64,000 nucleotides of DNA from CAG-411 sp963643465 (lineage in GTDB: Bacteria > Bacillota > Clostridia > Lachnospirales > Lachnospiraceae). The notes beneath the pieces were generated by a model. The model made no database searches and was not told the origin of the DNA. It saw only the letters and a list, made by a program, of their open reading frames with translations. Positions 34,874 to 43,211 of the stretch are shown in pieces. A program made the position numbers and the translations under genes. How positions within the stretch are numbered: position 1 is the first letter of the stretch; the number at the start of each line of letters is the position of its first letter. Where the stretch lies: contig CAVIJT010000004.1 in assembly GCA_963643465.1 (NCBI GenBank), forward strand, positions 62,001 to 126,000, written 5' to 3'.

Positions 34874-35953
34874 ATGTATTTTTATATGCCAACAAAAGTA
34901 TATCAGGAACAGAGAGCGGTGGTAAATCATGCAGCCGAGTGGTGTCAGGTGGGACACAAAGCATTGATTGTTACGGGAAAAAGTTCTTCGAAGAAGAATG
35001 GCTCCTTACAGGATGTGTGTGAAGCATTGGAGAGTCAAAAGAAAACCTATGTGATTTTCCATGGGGTAGAGGAGAATCCATCTGTTGATACGATTCTTGC
35101 CGCTAGTGCATTGGGAGTGGAGGAAGCCTGTGATTTTGTCATTGGAATTGGTGGAGGTTCACCGCTTGATGCTGCAAAAGCAATTGCTTTTATGATGTAT
35201 CATAAAAGTACCTCAAGTGAATTATTGTATACACCGGGGGATGATCGTGCATTGCCTATGATTGCAGTTCCCACTACTTGTGGTACTGGTTCGGAAGCAA
35301 CACCATATTCCATTTTGAGCAGACCGGAAATAAAGTCCAAAGGTTCTATTCCACATAAAATTTTTCCAATCTACGCTCTGGTAGATGGAAGATATTTGCG
35401 TTACGCACCAAAACAGGTGTTACATAATACGGCAATTGATGCCATGGGACATTTTTATGAGAGCTATGTAAATACCAATGCAACCCCATACAGTAAGATG
35501 CTTGTAGAAAAAGGATTGCAAATTTGGACAAAAGGAAAAGCTGTCTTTCTTGGAGAAAAAGAGGCAGAGAATGAGGATTACGAGCAAATGATGTTAGCAT
35601 CTACCATTGCTGGTATGGCAATCTCTATCACAAGTACGACTTTGCCACATGGACTTAGTTATCCGCTTACTTGTTATCAGGATATGGCACATGGTATGGG
35701 TGTGGGATATTTTCAAGCTGGGTATCTGCGTGAGGCCGATAAGAAAGATCAAGATGTGCTGATGCAGTTATCCGGATTCGAATCAGTAGATGAGATGGAG
35801 GCGTTTTATCAGCAGATTTGTCAACCAGAAAAGCAGGATGAGGGAATGTTACAAATCTGTGTGGATTCCATTGCATCCAACGAAGCGAAGCTTCGTATGT
35901 GTCCGTTTTTGGTAGATAGGGAAGTGTTGTGTCGCATCGTGGGATTGCGATAA
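34874..35953 (+). CDS. Iron-containing alcohol dehydrogenase family protein
   Basis: A 359-residue NAD(P)-dependent dehydrogenase of the group III (iron) type. The cofactor-binding GIGGGSPLDAAKAIA and the PTTCGTGSEATPYS motif are intact. Metal ligands appear as Asp and His in NTAIDAMGHFYESY, and two His in TLPHGLSYPL and DMAHGMGVGY. These enzymes interconvert alcohols and aldehydes or ketones, often in fermentation; the substrate is not defined by sequence. GGGAGG lies before the ATG. The gene stands alone between a divergent sigma gene and an unrelated small gene. Confidence 0.9.
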   Translation: MYFYMPTKVYQEQRAVVNHAAEWCQVGHKALIVTGKSSSKKNGSLQDVCEALESQKKTYVIFHGVEENPSVDTILAASALGVEEACDFVIGIGGGSPLDAAKAIAFMMYHKSTSSELLYTPGDDRALPMIAVPTTCGTGSEATPYSILSRPEIKSKGSIPHKIFPIYALVDGRYLRYAPKQVLHNTAIDAMGHFYESYVNTNATPYSKMLVEKGLQIWTKGKAVFLGEKEAENEDYEQMMLASTIAGMAISITSTTLPHGLSYPLTCYQDMAHGMGVGYFQAGYLREADKKDQDVLMQLSGFESVDEMEAFYQQICQPEKQDEGMLQICVDSIASNEAKLRMCPFLVDREVLCRIVGLR

Positions 35954-36100
35954 GGGTATCATGTCCACACACCCCTTGCATAAAAAAACACAGTATGTTA
36001 CCATTAAATTGTTTTGACTGTCGTATGCTTAAATAGAGACAAAGTGTGCATAAAAACAACTCGTCTGGAATAGAGTAAGGTAAAAAGAAGTTGTGATAAG

Positions 36101-36418
36101 ATGGAAAGACAGGAAAAAATACTTTTTGCAAGACAGGAATGTATGCAGAATTTGAATTTTGGTAGTAATAGTCGCAAGATTGAACAGGAAAAACAAGAGT
36201 ATGATTTGCCTATGCAGCAAAACAGTGCAAAGGGCATGTTGGGAATTAGATGTGTCATTGCCATTTTGTTTTTCCTGTTTCTTTTCGGAGTAAAAATGGG
36301 AACGTTTCATATTGGAACATGGGATTGTGAACATATATCTAATATGTTGCGGGAAAATTCCATTGCAAATCAAATTGAAAATACAGTTGAAGACGTGATG
36401 AAGTCAAACACCCCGTAG
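36101..36418 (+). CDS. Unknown small single-span membrane protein
   Basis: A 105-residue protein with a charged N-terminal ~45 residues, one membrane span (RCVIAILFFLFLFGVKMG) and a short outer tail that contains a lone Cys. No family recognised. It lies 45 bases before the radical SAM gene and may be in the same transcript. No strong ribosome binding site is visible, which lowers confidence in the start. CCCCG and CGGGG around the stop can form a small hairpin. Confidence 0.55.
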   Translation: MERQEKILFARQECMQNLNFGSNSRKIEQEKQEYDLPMQQNSAKGMLGIRCVIAILFFLFLFGVKMGTFHIGTWDCEHISNMLRENSIANQIENTVEDVMKSNTP

Positions 36419-36463
36419 TAAATTGCGGGGGATAAATTCATAAAAGAAGATTGAGGTGTTCGT

Positions 36464-38332
36464 ATGAGAAAACTGGCATTGCCGGATGAGGTATTGTTGA
36501 CAATTGAAAAACCTGCCAGATATATTGGTAATGAGATTAACATGGTAGTGAAAAATCCAGAGGAAGTGGATGTTCGTTTTTGTATGTGCTTTCCAGATGT
36601 ATATGAGATTGGTATGTCACATCTTGGAATTCAAATCTTATATGATATGTTTAATCAGCGGGAAGATACCTATTGTGAGAGGGTATATTCTCCATGGCCT
36701 GATTTAGACCAAATTATGAGAGAAAAGAAAATTCCTCTTTTTGCATTAGAATCCCAGCAACCAGTAAAAGAGTTTGATTTTTTAGGAATTACATTGCAAT
36801 ATGAGATGTGTTATACCAATATTTTACAGATTATTGATTTGGCGCAAATACCAATGTTTGCATCCCAAAGAGGAGAAGAAGATCCGATTATTGTTGGAGG
36901 TGGCCCATGCTCCTACAATCCGGAACCTATTGCAGATTTCTTTGATATTTTCTATATTGGAGAAGGAGAAACCGTCTACTTCCAAATGATTGATTTATAT
37001 AAGGAAGTGAAAAGCAATGGGGGTACAAGGGAGCAGTTTTTAGAAAGAGCAGCAGCGGAAATTGAAGGATTGTATATACCAAAATATTATAAAGCAGAAT
37101 ATAAGGAAGACGGGACATTAGCAAGTTTTGAGCCAATTAATCCAAATGCCAAGAAAACTGTATTAAAACAGGTTCAAATGGATATGGCAGAAACTTTTTA
37201 TCCAAAGAAACCATTAGTTCCTTATATTAAAGTAACACAGGATCGAGTAGTTCTTGAGATTCAGAGAGGATGTATCAGAGGTTGCCGTTTTTGTCAGGCA
37301 GGTATGTTGTATCGTCCAATTCGTCCAAGAGATATTGAATTTTTGAAACAGACGGCAAGAGATATGCTTGAAAGTACAGGACATGAGGAGATTTCTTTAA
37401 GTTCTCTAAGTTCTAGTGATTACAATGATTTGCAGGAGTTAGTATACTTTTTGATTGATGAATTTCGTGAGAAAGGTGTAAATATATCTTTGCCATCTCT
37501 TCGAATTGATGCGTTTGCGCTGGATGTTATGAGTAAGGTTCAGGATGTACGAAAAAGTAGTTTGACCTTTGCACCTGAGGCTGGTTCCCAAAGACTTCGT
37601 GACGTAATAAACAAAGGACTTACAGAAGAAGTAATATTAAAAGGTGCAATGGATGCCTTTCAGAGTGGATGGAATCGGGTAAAGTTATACTTTATGCTGG
37701 GACTTCCTACTGAGACAGAGGAAGATATTGAAGGAATTGCAGTGCTTTCTGATAAAATTGCAAGAGAATACTATACCATTCCAAAAGATCAGAGAAATGG
37801 AAAAGTAAGCATTGTGTCCAGCACTTCCTTCTTTGTTCCTAAGCCATTTACGCCTTTTCAGTGGACAAGAATGTGTACCAGTGAGGAATTTTTGGAAAAG
37901 CAGCGTTTTCTGAATGGTAAAATGAAAGAACAGTTAAATCAAAAGAGTATTAAATATAACTGGCATGAGGCAGAGTTGACACAGTTAGAAGGTGTACTTG
38001 CTCGTGGAGATCGAAGATTGAGTCAGGTCATTTATGATGCTTATAAAGCTGGCTGTATGTTTGATTCTTGGTCAGAATATTTTAAATATGATGTGTGGAT
38101 GGAAATGTTCCAGAAAAATGAGATTGATCCATTATTCTACACAGCTAGAGAAAGAGAAGAAGATGAATTATTCCCATGGGATTTTATAGATATAGGTGTA
38201 TCTAAAACATTCTTATGGAGAGAGTACCAACAGGGAAAACAGGAAGTGGTAACGCCAAACTGCCGTCAGAAATGTGCAGGCTGTGGCGCAATGAAGTTTG
38301 GAGGAGGTGTATGTTTTGAAGGTAAGAATTAA
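36464..38332 (+). CDS. Radical SAM protein, TIGR03960 type
   Basis: A 622-residue protein with an N-terminal cobalamin-binding-like domain (VDVRFCMCFPDVYEIGMSHL, then VGGGPCSYNPEPIADFFD) and a radical SAM core with CIRGCRFC. A C-terminal cysteine cluster (CRQKCAGCGAMKFGGGVC) could hold another metal site. The family, paired with a DUF2344 protein and an RNase E/G in many Clostridia, is of unknown function, possibly RNA modification. Here both partners follow at once: DUF2344 overlaps the end and RNase E/G comes next. GAGGTG precedes the ATG. Confidence 0.9.
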   Translation: MRKLALPDEVLLTIEKPARYIGNEINMVVKNPEEVDVRFCMCFPDVYEIGMSHLGIQILYDMFNQREDTYCERVYSPWPDLDQIMREKKIPLFALESQQPVKEFDFLGITLQYEMCYTNILQIIDLAQIPMFASQRGEEDPIIVGGGPCSYNPEPIADFFDIFYIGEGETVYFQMIDLYKEVKSNGGTREQFLERAAAEIEGLYIPKYYKAEYKEDGTLASFEPINPNAKKTVLKQVQMDMAETFYPKKPLVPYIKVTQDRVVLEIQRGCIRGCRFCQAGMLYRPIRPRDIEFLKQTARDMLESTGHEEISLSSLSSSDYNDLQELVYFLIDEFREKGVNISLPSLRIDAFALDVMSKVQDVRKSSLTFAPEAGSQRLRDVINKGLTEEVILKGAMDAFQSGWNRVKLYFMLGLPTETEEDIEGIAVLSDKIAREYYTIPKDQRNGKVSIVSSTSFFVPKPFTPFQWTRMCTSEEFLEKQRFLNGKMKEQLNQKSIKYNWHEAELTQLEGVLARGDRRLSQVIYDAYKAGCMFDSWSEYFKYDVWMEMFQKNEIDPLFYTAREREEDELFPWDFIDIGVSKTFLWREYQQGKQEVVTPNCRQKCAGCGAMKFGGGVCFEGKN

Positions 38333-39113
38333 ATTTAGCAAAACAGGTTCTATGAAGTTTATTGGACATTTGGATGTTATGCGATATTTTCAAAAAGCAA
38401 TTCGAAGAAGCGGGCTGGATGTATCTTATTCACAAGGATTTAATCCGCATCAGTTGATTTCTTTTGCAGCACCTTTAGGAGTGGGGCTTACCAGTGATGG
38501 AGAATACATGGACATGCAGATGGAGAGTACATTTTCCAGTGCCGAAGCATTAGAGAGGCTCAATCGTGCCATGAATGAAGAAATACGTGTGAAAAGTTAT
38601 GTAGAGTTAGAGCCAGACAGTAAAAACGCCATGTCTATTGTGGCAGCAGCAGATTATTGTGTTTCTATAAAAGATGGTTATGAATTTCCAGATGATTTTC
38701 AACAAAAGTTTGATGCTTTTTTGACACAGGAAAAGATTATGATGCGAAAGAAAACAAAAAAGAGTGAGCGCGAGATTGATGTAAAACCTTATATTTATCA
38801 TGTGGCATATTCACAGGAAGAATTTGCAAAACAGACAGGCACTTCTGTGGAGAATACAGTTGCAGAGCAGTATGCAAACGGAAAGAAATTGTATATGCAA
38901 ATTACAACAGGTAGTGTGGTAAACATTAAGCCGGAAATGATAATGGAATCCTTTTGTCAATATGCACAGATTCCATATGAACCATTTGCTTATCAACTTC
39001 ACCGTATGGAAGTATATGCAGATTTAAATGCAGATACAAAGGTGGATGTGGAGGAATATGGGAAAAATCGTAATCTGGTAACGTTGGAAAGTTTTGGACA
39101 TAGAATTGATTGA
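38316..39113 (+). CDS. DUF2344 (TIGR03936) protein
   Basis: A ~265-residue protein beginning MKVRIKFSKTGSMKFIGHLD, the conserved N-terminus of this radical-SAM-associated family; GLDVSYSQGFNPHQLISFA and LGVGLTSDGEYMD follow. In some relatives it is fused to the preceding radical SAM protein. Function unknown. GGAGGAGG eight bases before the TTG at 38316 marks the start, within the end of the radical SAM gene (17-base overlap), so the two are translationally coupled. Confidence 0.88.
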   Translation: MKVRIKFSKTGSMKFIGHLDVMRYFQKAIRRSGLDVSYSQGFNPHQLISFAAPLGVGLTSDGEYMDMQMESTFSSAEALERLNRAMNEEIRVKSYVELEPDSKNAMSIVAAADYCVSIKDGYEFPDDFQQKFDAFLTQEKIMMRKKTKKSEREIDVKPYIYHVAYSQEEFAKQTGTSVENTVAEQYANGKKLYMQITTGSVVNIKPEMIMESFCQYAQIPYEPFAYQLHRMEVYADLNADTKVDVEEYGKNRNLVTLESFGHRID

Positions 39114-39121
39114 GGGAGTGT

Positions 39122-40321
39122 ATGCAGCAATTATTGATAACCAGGCATGGACAGAAAATTGTATCGTCCTTGTTTGAGCAAAATACTATGATACAGGTAC
39201 ATGTAGAGCAGGCACAGAGTACCTCTTTGCTTGGAAATGTATATGTGGGTAAGGTGAAAAATATTGTTAAGAACATCAATGCAGCATTTGTAGAAATTGC
39301 AGATGGGCAGATGTGTTATCTTGCATTGGAGGAAGCGCGAACTCCTATTTTTTGTAATGCCAAGAAAAATGATAAAATTTGCATTGGGGATGAATTGATT
39401 GTACAAGTATCAAAAGATGCAATCAAGACAAAAAATCCTTCAGTGACTACAAAGTTGCAGTTTGCAGGAAAATATGTAGTCTTGACACATGGTGACACCA
39501 GAATTAGTATCTCGTCAAAGATTAGAGAAAATGAGGATAGACTGAGATTGCAAAAGCTGGTAAAGGATGCAGTGGGAAAGAAAACGGCATTTGGAATGAT
39601 TGTACGAACCAATGCACTTTTGGCAGAAGAAACACTTGTGGAAACGGAAATAAAAGCTCTAGTTTCTGTTTATCAGGAAATATTGCAGACGGGGATATAT
39701 AAAAACAGCTTTTCACAGCTATATCAAGCACCAAATGGCTATTTGTGCGATATTCGAGACGGATATGAGGAAGAAATTGAAAAAATTATCACAGATGATG
39801 ATGAAATTTATCAGCAGATAGAAGGCTATTTGTCGAAATATCAGCCACAAGATTTAGAAAAACTCCAAAAATATGAAGATAAGATGATAACATTGAATCA
39901 CTTATATGGAGTGGAGACTAAAATTGAAAAGGCTATGCAGGAGCGTGTTTGGCTGAAATCTGGAGGATATTTGGTAATTCAGCCAACGGAAGCCCTTACA
40001 GTGATAGATGTAAATACTGGAAAAGCTATTGAGGGAAAAAAAGCAGCGCAAAAGCATTTTTCCAAAATAAATTTGGAGGCAGCAGTGGAGATTGCCAAAC
40101 AAATTCGCCTTCGAAACTTATCCGGAATTTTGATTATTGATTTTATTGATATGGAACAAAAAGAGGCAAAAAAAGAATTGATTGCATGTTTGGAGCGCGA
40201 GATAAAAAAAGATCCTATAAAGACTGTGTTTGTTGATATGACAAAGTTACATTTAGTAGAGCTGACTCGTAAGAAAGTTAGAAAACCGTTACACGAGCAA
40301 TGGAGAGATTGTGAGAGTTGA
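39122..40321 (+). CDS. Ribonuclease E/G family protein, without Zn-link segment
   Basis: A 399-residue endoribonuclease. It has an S1 RNA-binding domain (GNVYVGKVKNIVKNINAAFVEI) and the RNase E/G catalytic core with both metal-binding aspartates, in VIDVNTGKA and IIDFIDM. It stops at TRKKVRKPLHEQW, where E. coli RNase G and E continue into the CPxC zinc link and the dimer interface. The truncation is natural, since the next gene starts in the same place. It probably matures or degrades RNA in the cytoplasm. GAGGGAG precedes the ATG at 39122. Confidence 0.88.
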   Translation: MQQLLITRHGQKIVSSLFEQNTMIQVHVEQAQSTSLLGNVYVGKVKNIVKNINAAFVEIADGQMCYLALEEARTPIFCNAKKNDKICIGDELIVQVSKDAIKTKNPSVTTKLQFAGKYVVLTHGDTRISISSKIRENEDRLRLQKLVKDAVGKKTAFGMIVRTNALLAEETLVETEIKALVSVYQEILQTGIYKNSFSQLYQAPNGYLCDIRDGYEEEIEKIITDDDEIYQQIEGYLSKYQPQDLEKLQKYEDKMITLNHLYGVETKIEKAMQERVWLKSGGYLVIQPTEALTVIDVNTGKAIEGKKAAQKHFSKINLEAAVEIAKQIRLRNLSGILIIDFIDMEQKEAKKELIACLEREIKKDPIKTVFVDMTKLHLVELTRKKVRKPLHEQWRDCES

Positions 40322-40338
40322 TAGAAATGAGGGAACAT

Positions 40339-41907
40339 ATGAGGAAAAAGGGAGTGTTTCTGTTTACAGCATTAGCAGCTATGTCTGTAGCAGGATTTAC
40401 GGGAGTTACCGTACAAGCGGAAGAAACTGGTATAGAAATGCAGACAGGTGAAACACAAAATGTAGAAACAGTAGAACAGACAGAATATGGAGAAATTACA
40501 ATGATTTCGCCTGTGAACTATTCTCAAAATGGCGTAGATTATAGTTATACAGGAACTTGTGTATATGAAATTGTGTTTAATGGAAAAAACGTGTCGCTTA
40601 CCAAAAGTATGCCGGGTATACGACTTCATGATGTAATGATGGTCCCATTACAAGAATCTGTAGAAAATGCACAGGTGAATGGAAGTGTGGTGGTATCTGG
40701 AAGCGGCATGACCGTAAAACGTGGTGCATATACCCTTTGTTATGAAGAGGGAAGCAATCAAATTACTGTAAATGGAGAAATTATGGGGATTGAGACTGCA
40801 CCGGAAAGACTGACCTATAAGGGGAATGAATATTTTATGGTGCCTGCAGAAACATTATTTTCCTATCTGGGAGCTGAAATGGCAGAAGTGGATGAGGAAA
40901 AACAAAAACTTGTTGTAAAAAAGACGAAGGGAACCTTTTTACTATTTGAGCCATCTTTAGTGGCAGAAGCTAAAAATTCTTTAAAAAAAGTAAGCGTAGC
41001 AAACAGGGGAAGTAAGGAAATGGTGGCGATTACTTGTGATAAAACACCAAACATATCGGTAAAGTCTACAAATACCAAGATTATAGTAACGATGAAAAAT
41101 GTTTCCAGTGGAGAAGAATTTGTGCAATCCGTGCTAGATTCTACATATACAAAAAAAGTAAAAGTAGAGAAAAGTGGTGCGAATATTAAAGTAACCATTG
41201 ACAAAAAAAGCGGGACTGATTTTATTTACCAATATGGCAGCGGGCATGTATATGTGTTTCTAAATGCAACACCAATTCGAATTGCTGTAGATTGTGGACA
41301 TGGTTCCTATACACCAGGAAAACGAACTCCTAAATTACCATGGGGACTAGATTTTGATGGTGATGGTAGCAATGAATTGCGAAAAGGGCAGACCATGAAA
41401 GAGCATCGTGCCAACGTGGCAGTTGGAAAATATCTGGCATCTGAGCTAGAACGGTTAGGATTTAAAGTATACCGTTCCGCATTTGGAAGTGCAGATGTTT
41501 CTTTATCTGCAAGACAGCAAAACATAAGGAAGTTTAATGCAAAATATTCCATTAGTGTTCATTTTAATGCGGCTGGTTCTGGGAAATATTTTAATGCTGC
41601 AAATGGTGTGGAAGTATATTATCACAGTCAGTATGGAAAAAATTCCAAAACCTTAGCAAAAAAAGTAGTAAATGAGATGGCAAAAGGAACAAGACAGATA
41701 AATCGAGGTGCAAAAGGGGCTCATTTGGCGCTTTGTAGTACACAAAAAATGGGAACACAGGCTAGTATTTTGGTTGAGTGTGCATTTATGACAAATACCC
41801 GTGAAGTGAAAAATATGATGGGAAAAACATCTTATTGGAAAGAAACTGGGGCAGAAATTGCAAAAGCCATGTGTGCTTATGCAGGGGTAAATTATGTTGA
41901 AAAATAA
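40339..41907 (+). CDS. N-acetylmuramoyl-L-alanine amidase, secreted
   Basis: A ~522-residue peptidoglycan hydrolase that cleaves between N-acetylmuramic acid and L-alanine. Signal peptide (MRKKGVFLFTALAAMSVAGF), a copper-amine-oxidase-N-like region (~35-190), an AMIN-like beta domain (~200-310) and a C-terminal Amidase_3 domain. Zinc ligands are His in VDCGHG, Glu in KEHRANV and His in SVHFNA; the catalytic Glu is in LVECAFMTN. GAGGGA lies close to the ATG at 40339; ATG 40327 is an alternative. The longest frame overlaps the RNase E/G end. Confidence 0.9.
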   Translation: MRKKGVFLFTALAAMSVAGFTGVTVQAEETGIEMQTGETQNVETVEQTEYGEITMISPVNYSQNGVDYSYTGTCVYEIVFNGKNVSLTKSMPGIRLHDVMMVPLQESVENAQVNGSVVVSGSGMTVKRGAYTLCYEEGSNQITVNGEIMGIETAPERLTYKGNEYFMVPAETLFSYLGAEMAEVDEEKQKLVVKKTKGTFLLFEPSLVAEAKNSLKKVSVANRGSKEMVAITCDKTPNISVKSTNTKIIVTMKNVSSGEEFVQSVLDSTYTKKVKVEKSGANIKVTIDKKSGTDFIYQYGSGHVYVFLNATPIRIAVDCGHGSYTPGKRTPKLPWGLDFDGDGSNELRKGQTMKEHRANVAVGKYLASELERLGFKVYRSAFGSADVSLSARQQNIRKFNAKYSISVHFNAAGSGKYFNAANGVEVYYHSQYGKNSKTLAKKVVNEMAKGTRQINRGAKGAHLALCSTQKMGTQASILVECAFMTNTREVKNMMGKTSYWKETGAEIAKAMCAYAGVNYVEK

Positions 41908-41969
41908 AGAGTTTCTTCCAGAAATTTACATGCAATTTACTAAAATTGACAAAAAAAGCGTGAAATGAT

Positions 41970-41998
41970 TTGATATTTTGGTAAAAATGATGTATACT
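41970..41998 (+). promoter_or_regulatory. Sigma-A type promoter for cheV
   Basis: TTGATA at 41970-41975, 17-base spacer, TATACT at 41993-41998, 35 bases before the cheV start. Confidence 0.65.
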
Positions 41999-42032
41999 AT
42001 ATCTAGTAATATGAGGATAGGAGGAACGGGTT

Positions 42033-42944
42033 ATGGAGACTAATATTTTGTTAGAAAGTGGTACTAACGAGTTGGAGATATTGGAATTCCGTGTAGGGGG
42101 AAATTACTATGGAATGAACGTTGCTAAAATCAAAGAGATTTTAACATATAAAAAACCAACACCAGTGCCTAATGGACATCCTTCCATAGAAGGAATTTTT
42201 ATGCCACGTGATACAATTATTTCAATTATTGATCTTGCTAAATGCTTACATTTGCCACCTTCCAAAGATGAGAGCAGAGATATGTATATTGTAACAAACT
42301 TTAATCAGTTGCATACTGCATTTCATGTGCATGAGGTAGTTGGAATACATCGCGTTTCATGGGCGGATATTGTGAAACCAGATGATACAATCAATACTGC
42401 TGGTGCAGGAGTGGCAACAGGAATTATTAAGATTGACCAAAAACTGATTATTATTCTTGATTTTGAGAAGATTGTAAATGATATCAGTCCAGAGACCAGT
42501 TTGCGTGTTTCTGATGTGAACCGTTTAGGAGAACGTGCTAGAAATGAACATCCAATTTTGATTGCTGAGGATTCTCCTTTACTTAGCAAACTGATTACAG
42601 ATTGTCTTCACAAGGCTGGGTATTGCAATGTTACCGTTTCCAATAATGGAAAAGAGGCTTGGGACAAGTTATGCCAATATAAGGAAGAAGGCAATCCACG
42701 CGACAAGGTAAGCTGTGTGATTACAGATATTGAGATGCCTCAGATGGATGGACATCGTTTGACAAAGTTAATCAAAGATGATGAATCTTTAAATGATCTT
42801 CCAGTTGTTATTTTTTCTTCGCTTGTAAACGAAGAAATGAAGAGAAAAGGAGAGCGTCTTGGTGCGGATGCCCAGTTATCGAAACCGGAGATTGGTTCTT
42901 TGGTAGCATGTATTGATAATTTAATAGGAAAAACAACAGAATGA
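42033..42944 (+). CDS. cheV: Chemotaxis protein CheV
   Basis: A 303-residue chemotaxis coupling protein. N-terminal CheW domain (~10-160), which links CheA to receptors, then a receiver domain (~172-300) with ILIAEDSP and phosphorylatable Asp in VITDIEMPQMDG (~232), and a conserved Lys in LSKPEIG. Phosphorylation of CheV helps adaptation. Its presence suggests that the organism is motile. No other chemotaxis genes are in the window. GGAGGAAC precedes the ATG; own promoter and terminator. Confidence 0.94.
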   Translation: METNILLESGTNELEILEFRVGGNYYGMNVAKIKEILTYKKPTPVPNGHPSIEGIFMPRDTIISIIDLAKCLHLPPSKDESRDMYIVTNFNQLHTAFHVHEVVGIHRVSWADIVKPDDTINTAGAGVATGIIKIDQKLIIILDFEKIVNDISPETSLRVSDVNRLGERARNEHPILIAEDSPLLSKLITDCLHKAGYCNVTVSNNGKEAWDKLCQYKEEGNPRDKVSCVITDIEMPQMDGHRLTKLIKDDESLNDLPVVIFSSLVNEEMKRKGERLGADAQLSKPEIGSLVACIDNLIGKTTE

Positions 42945-42949
42945 AACGT

Positions 42950-42986
42950 TGCCGTGCAATTATAATACAAGTTGCACGGCACTTTT
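42950..42986 (+). terminator. Intrinsic terminator after cheV
   Basis: TGCCGTGCAA at 42950-42959 pairs with TTGCACGGCA at 42972-42981, followed by CTTTT. Confidence 0.85.
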
Positions 42987-43041
42987 ATGTAGGAAGGAAA
43001 TAAAAGTGTTGCAAATCATAATGAACGTTTGCCAAAAAATG

Positions 43042-43080
43042 TAATAGTTTCTTGTGGAATTGTAACTATTATGGTATAAT
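43042..43080 (+). promoter_or_regulatory. Promoter with overlapping inverted repeat, upstream of the acidic membrane protein
   Basis: TTGTGG (43052-43057), 17-base spacer and TATAAT (43075-43080). A perfect 8-bp inverted repeat, TAATAGTT at 43042-43049 and AACTATTA at 43064-43071, brackets the -35 box and reaches into the spacer, a usual place for a repressor site. A 130-base leader follows before 43212. Confidence 0.55.
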
Positions 43081-43211
43081 ATAATCAGTTTTTATGTTGA
43101 AATAAAAGCATAATCCACCTTTTTAGGGGGATAGGGAAAATTTTTGTCCTCGCGGCAAGTATGTTAGGGCATACTTGAATGACGGAAAAGATTGGACATG
43201 GGGGGTTGAAT

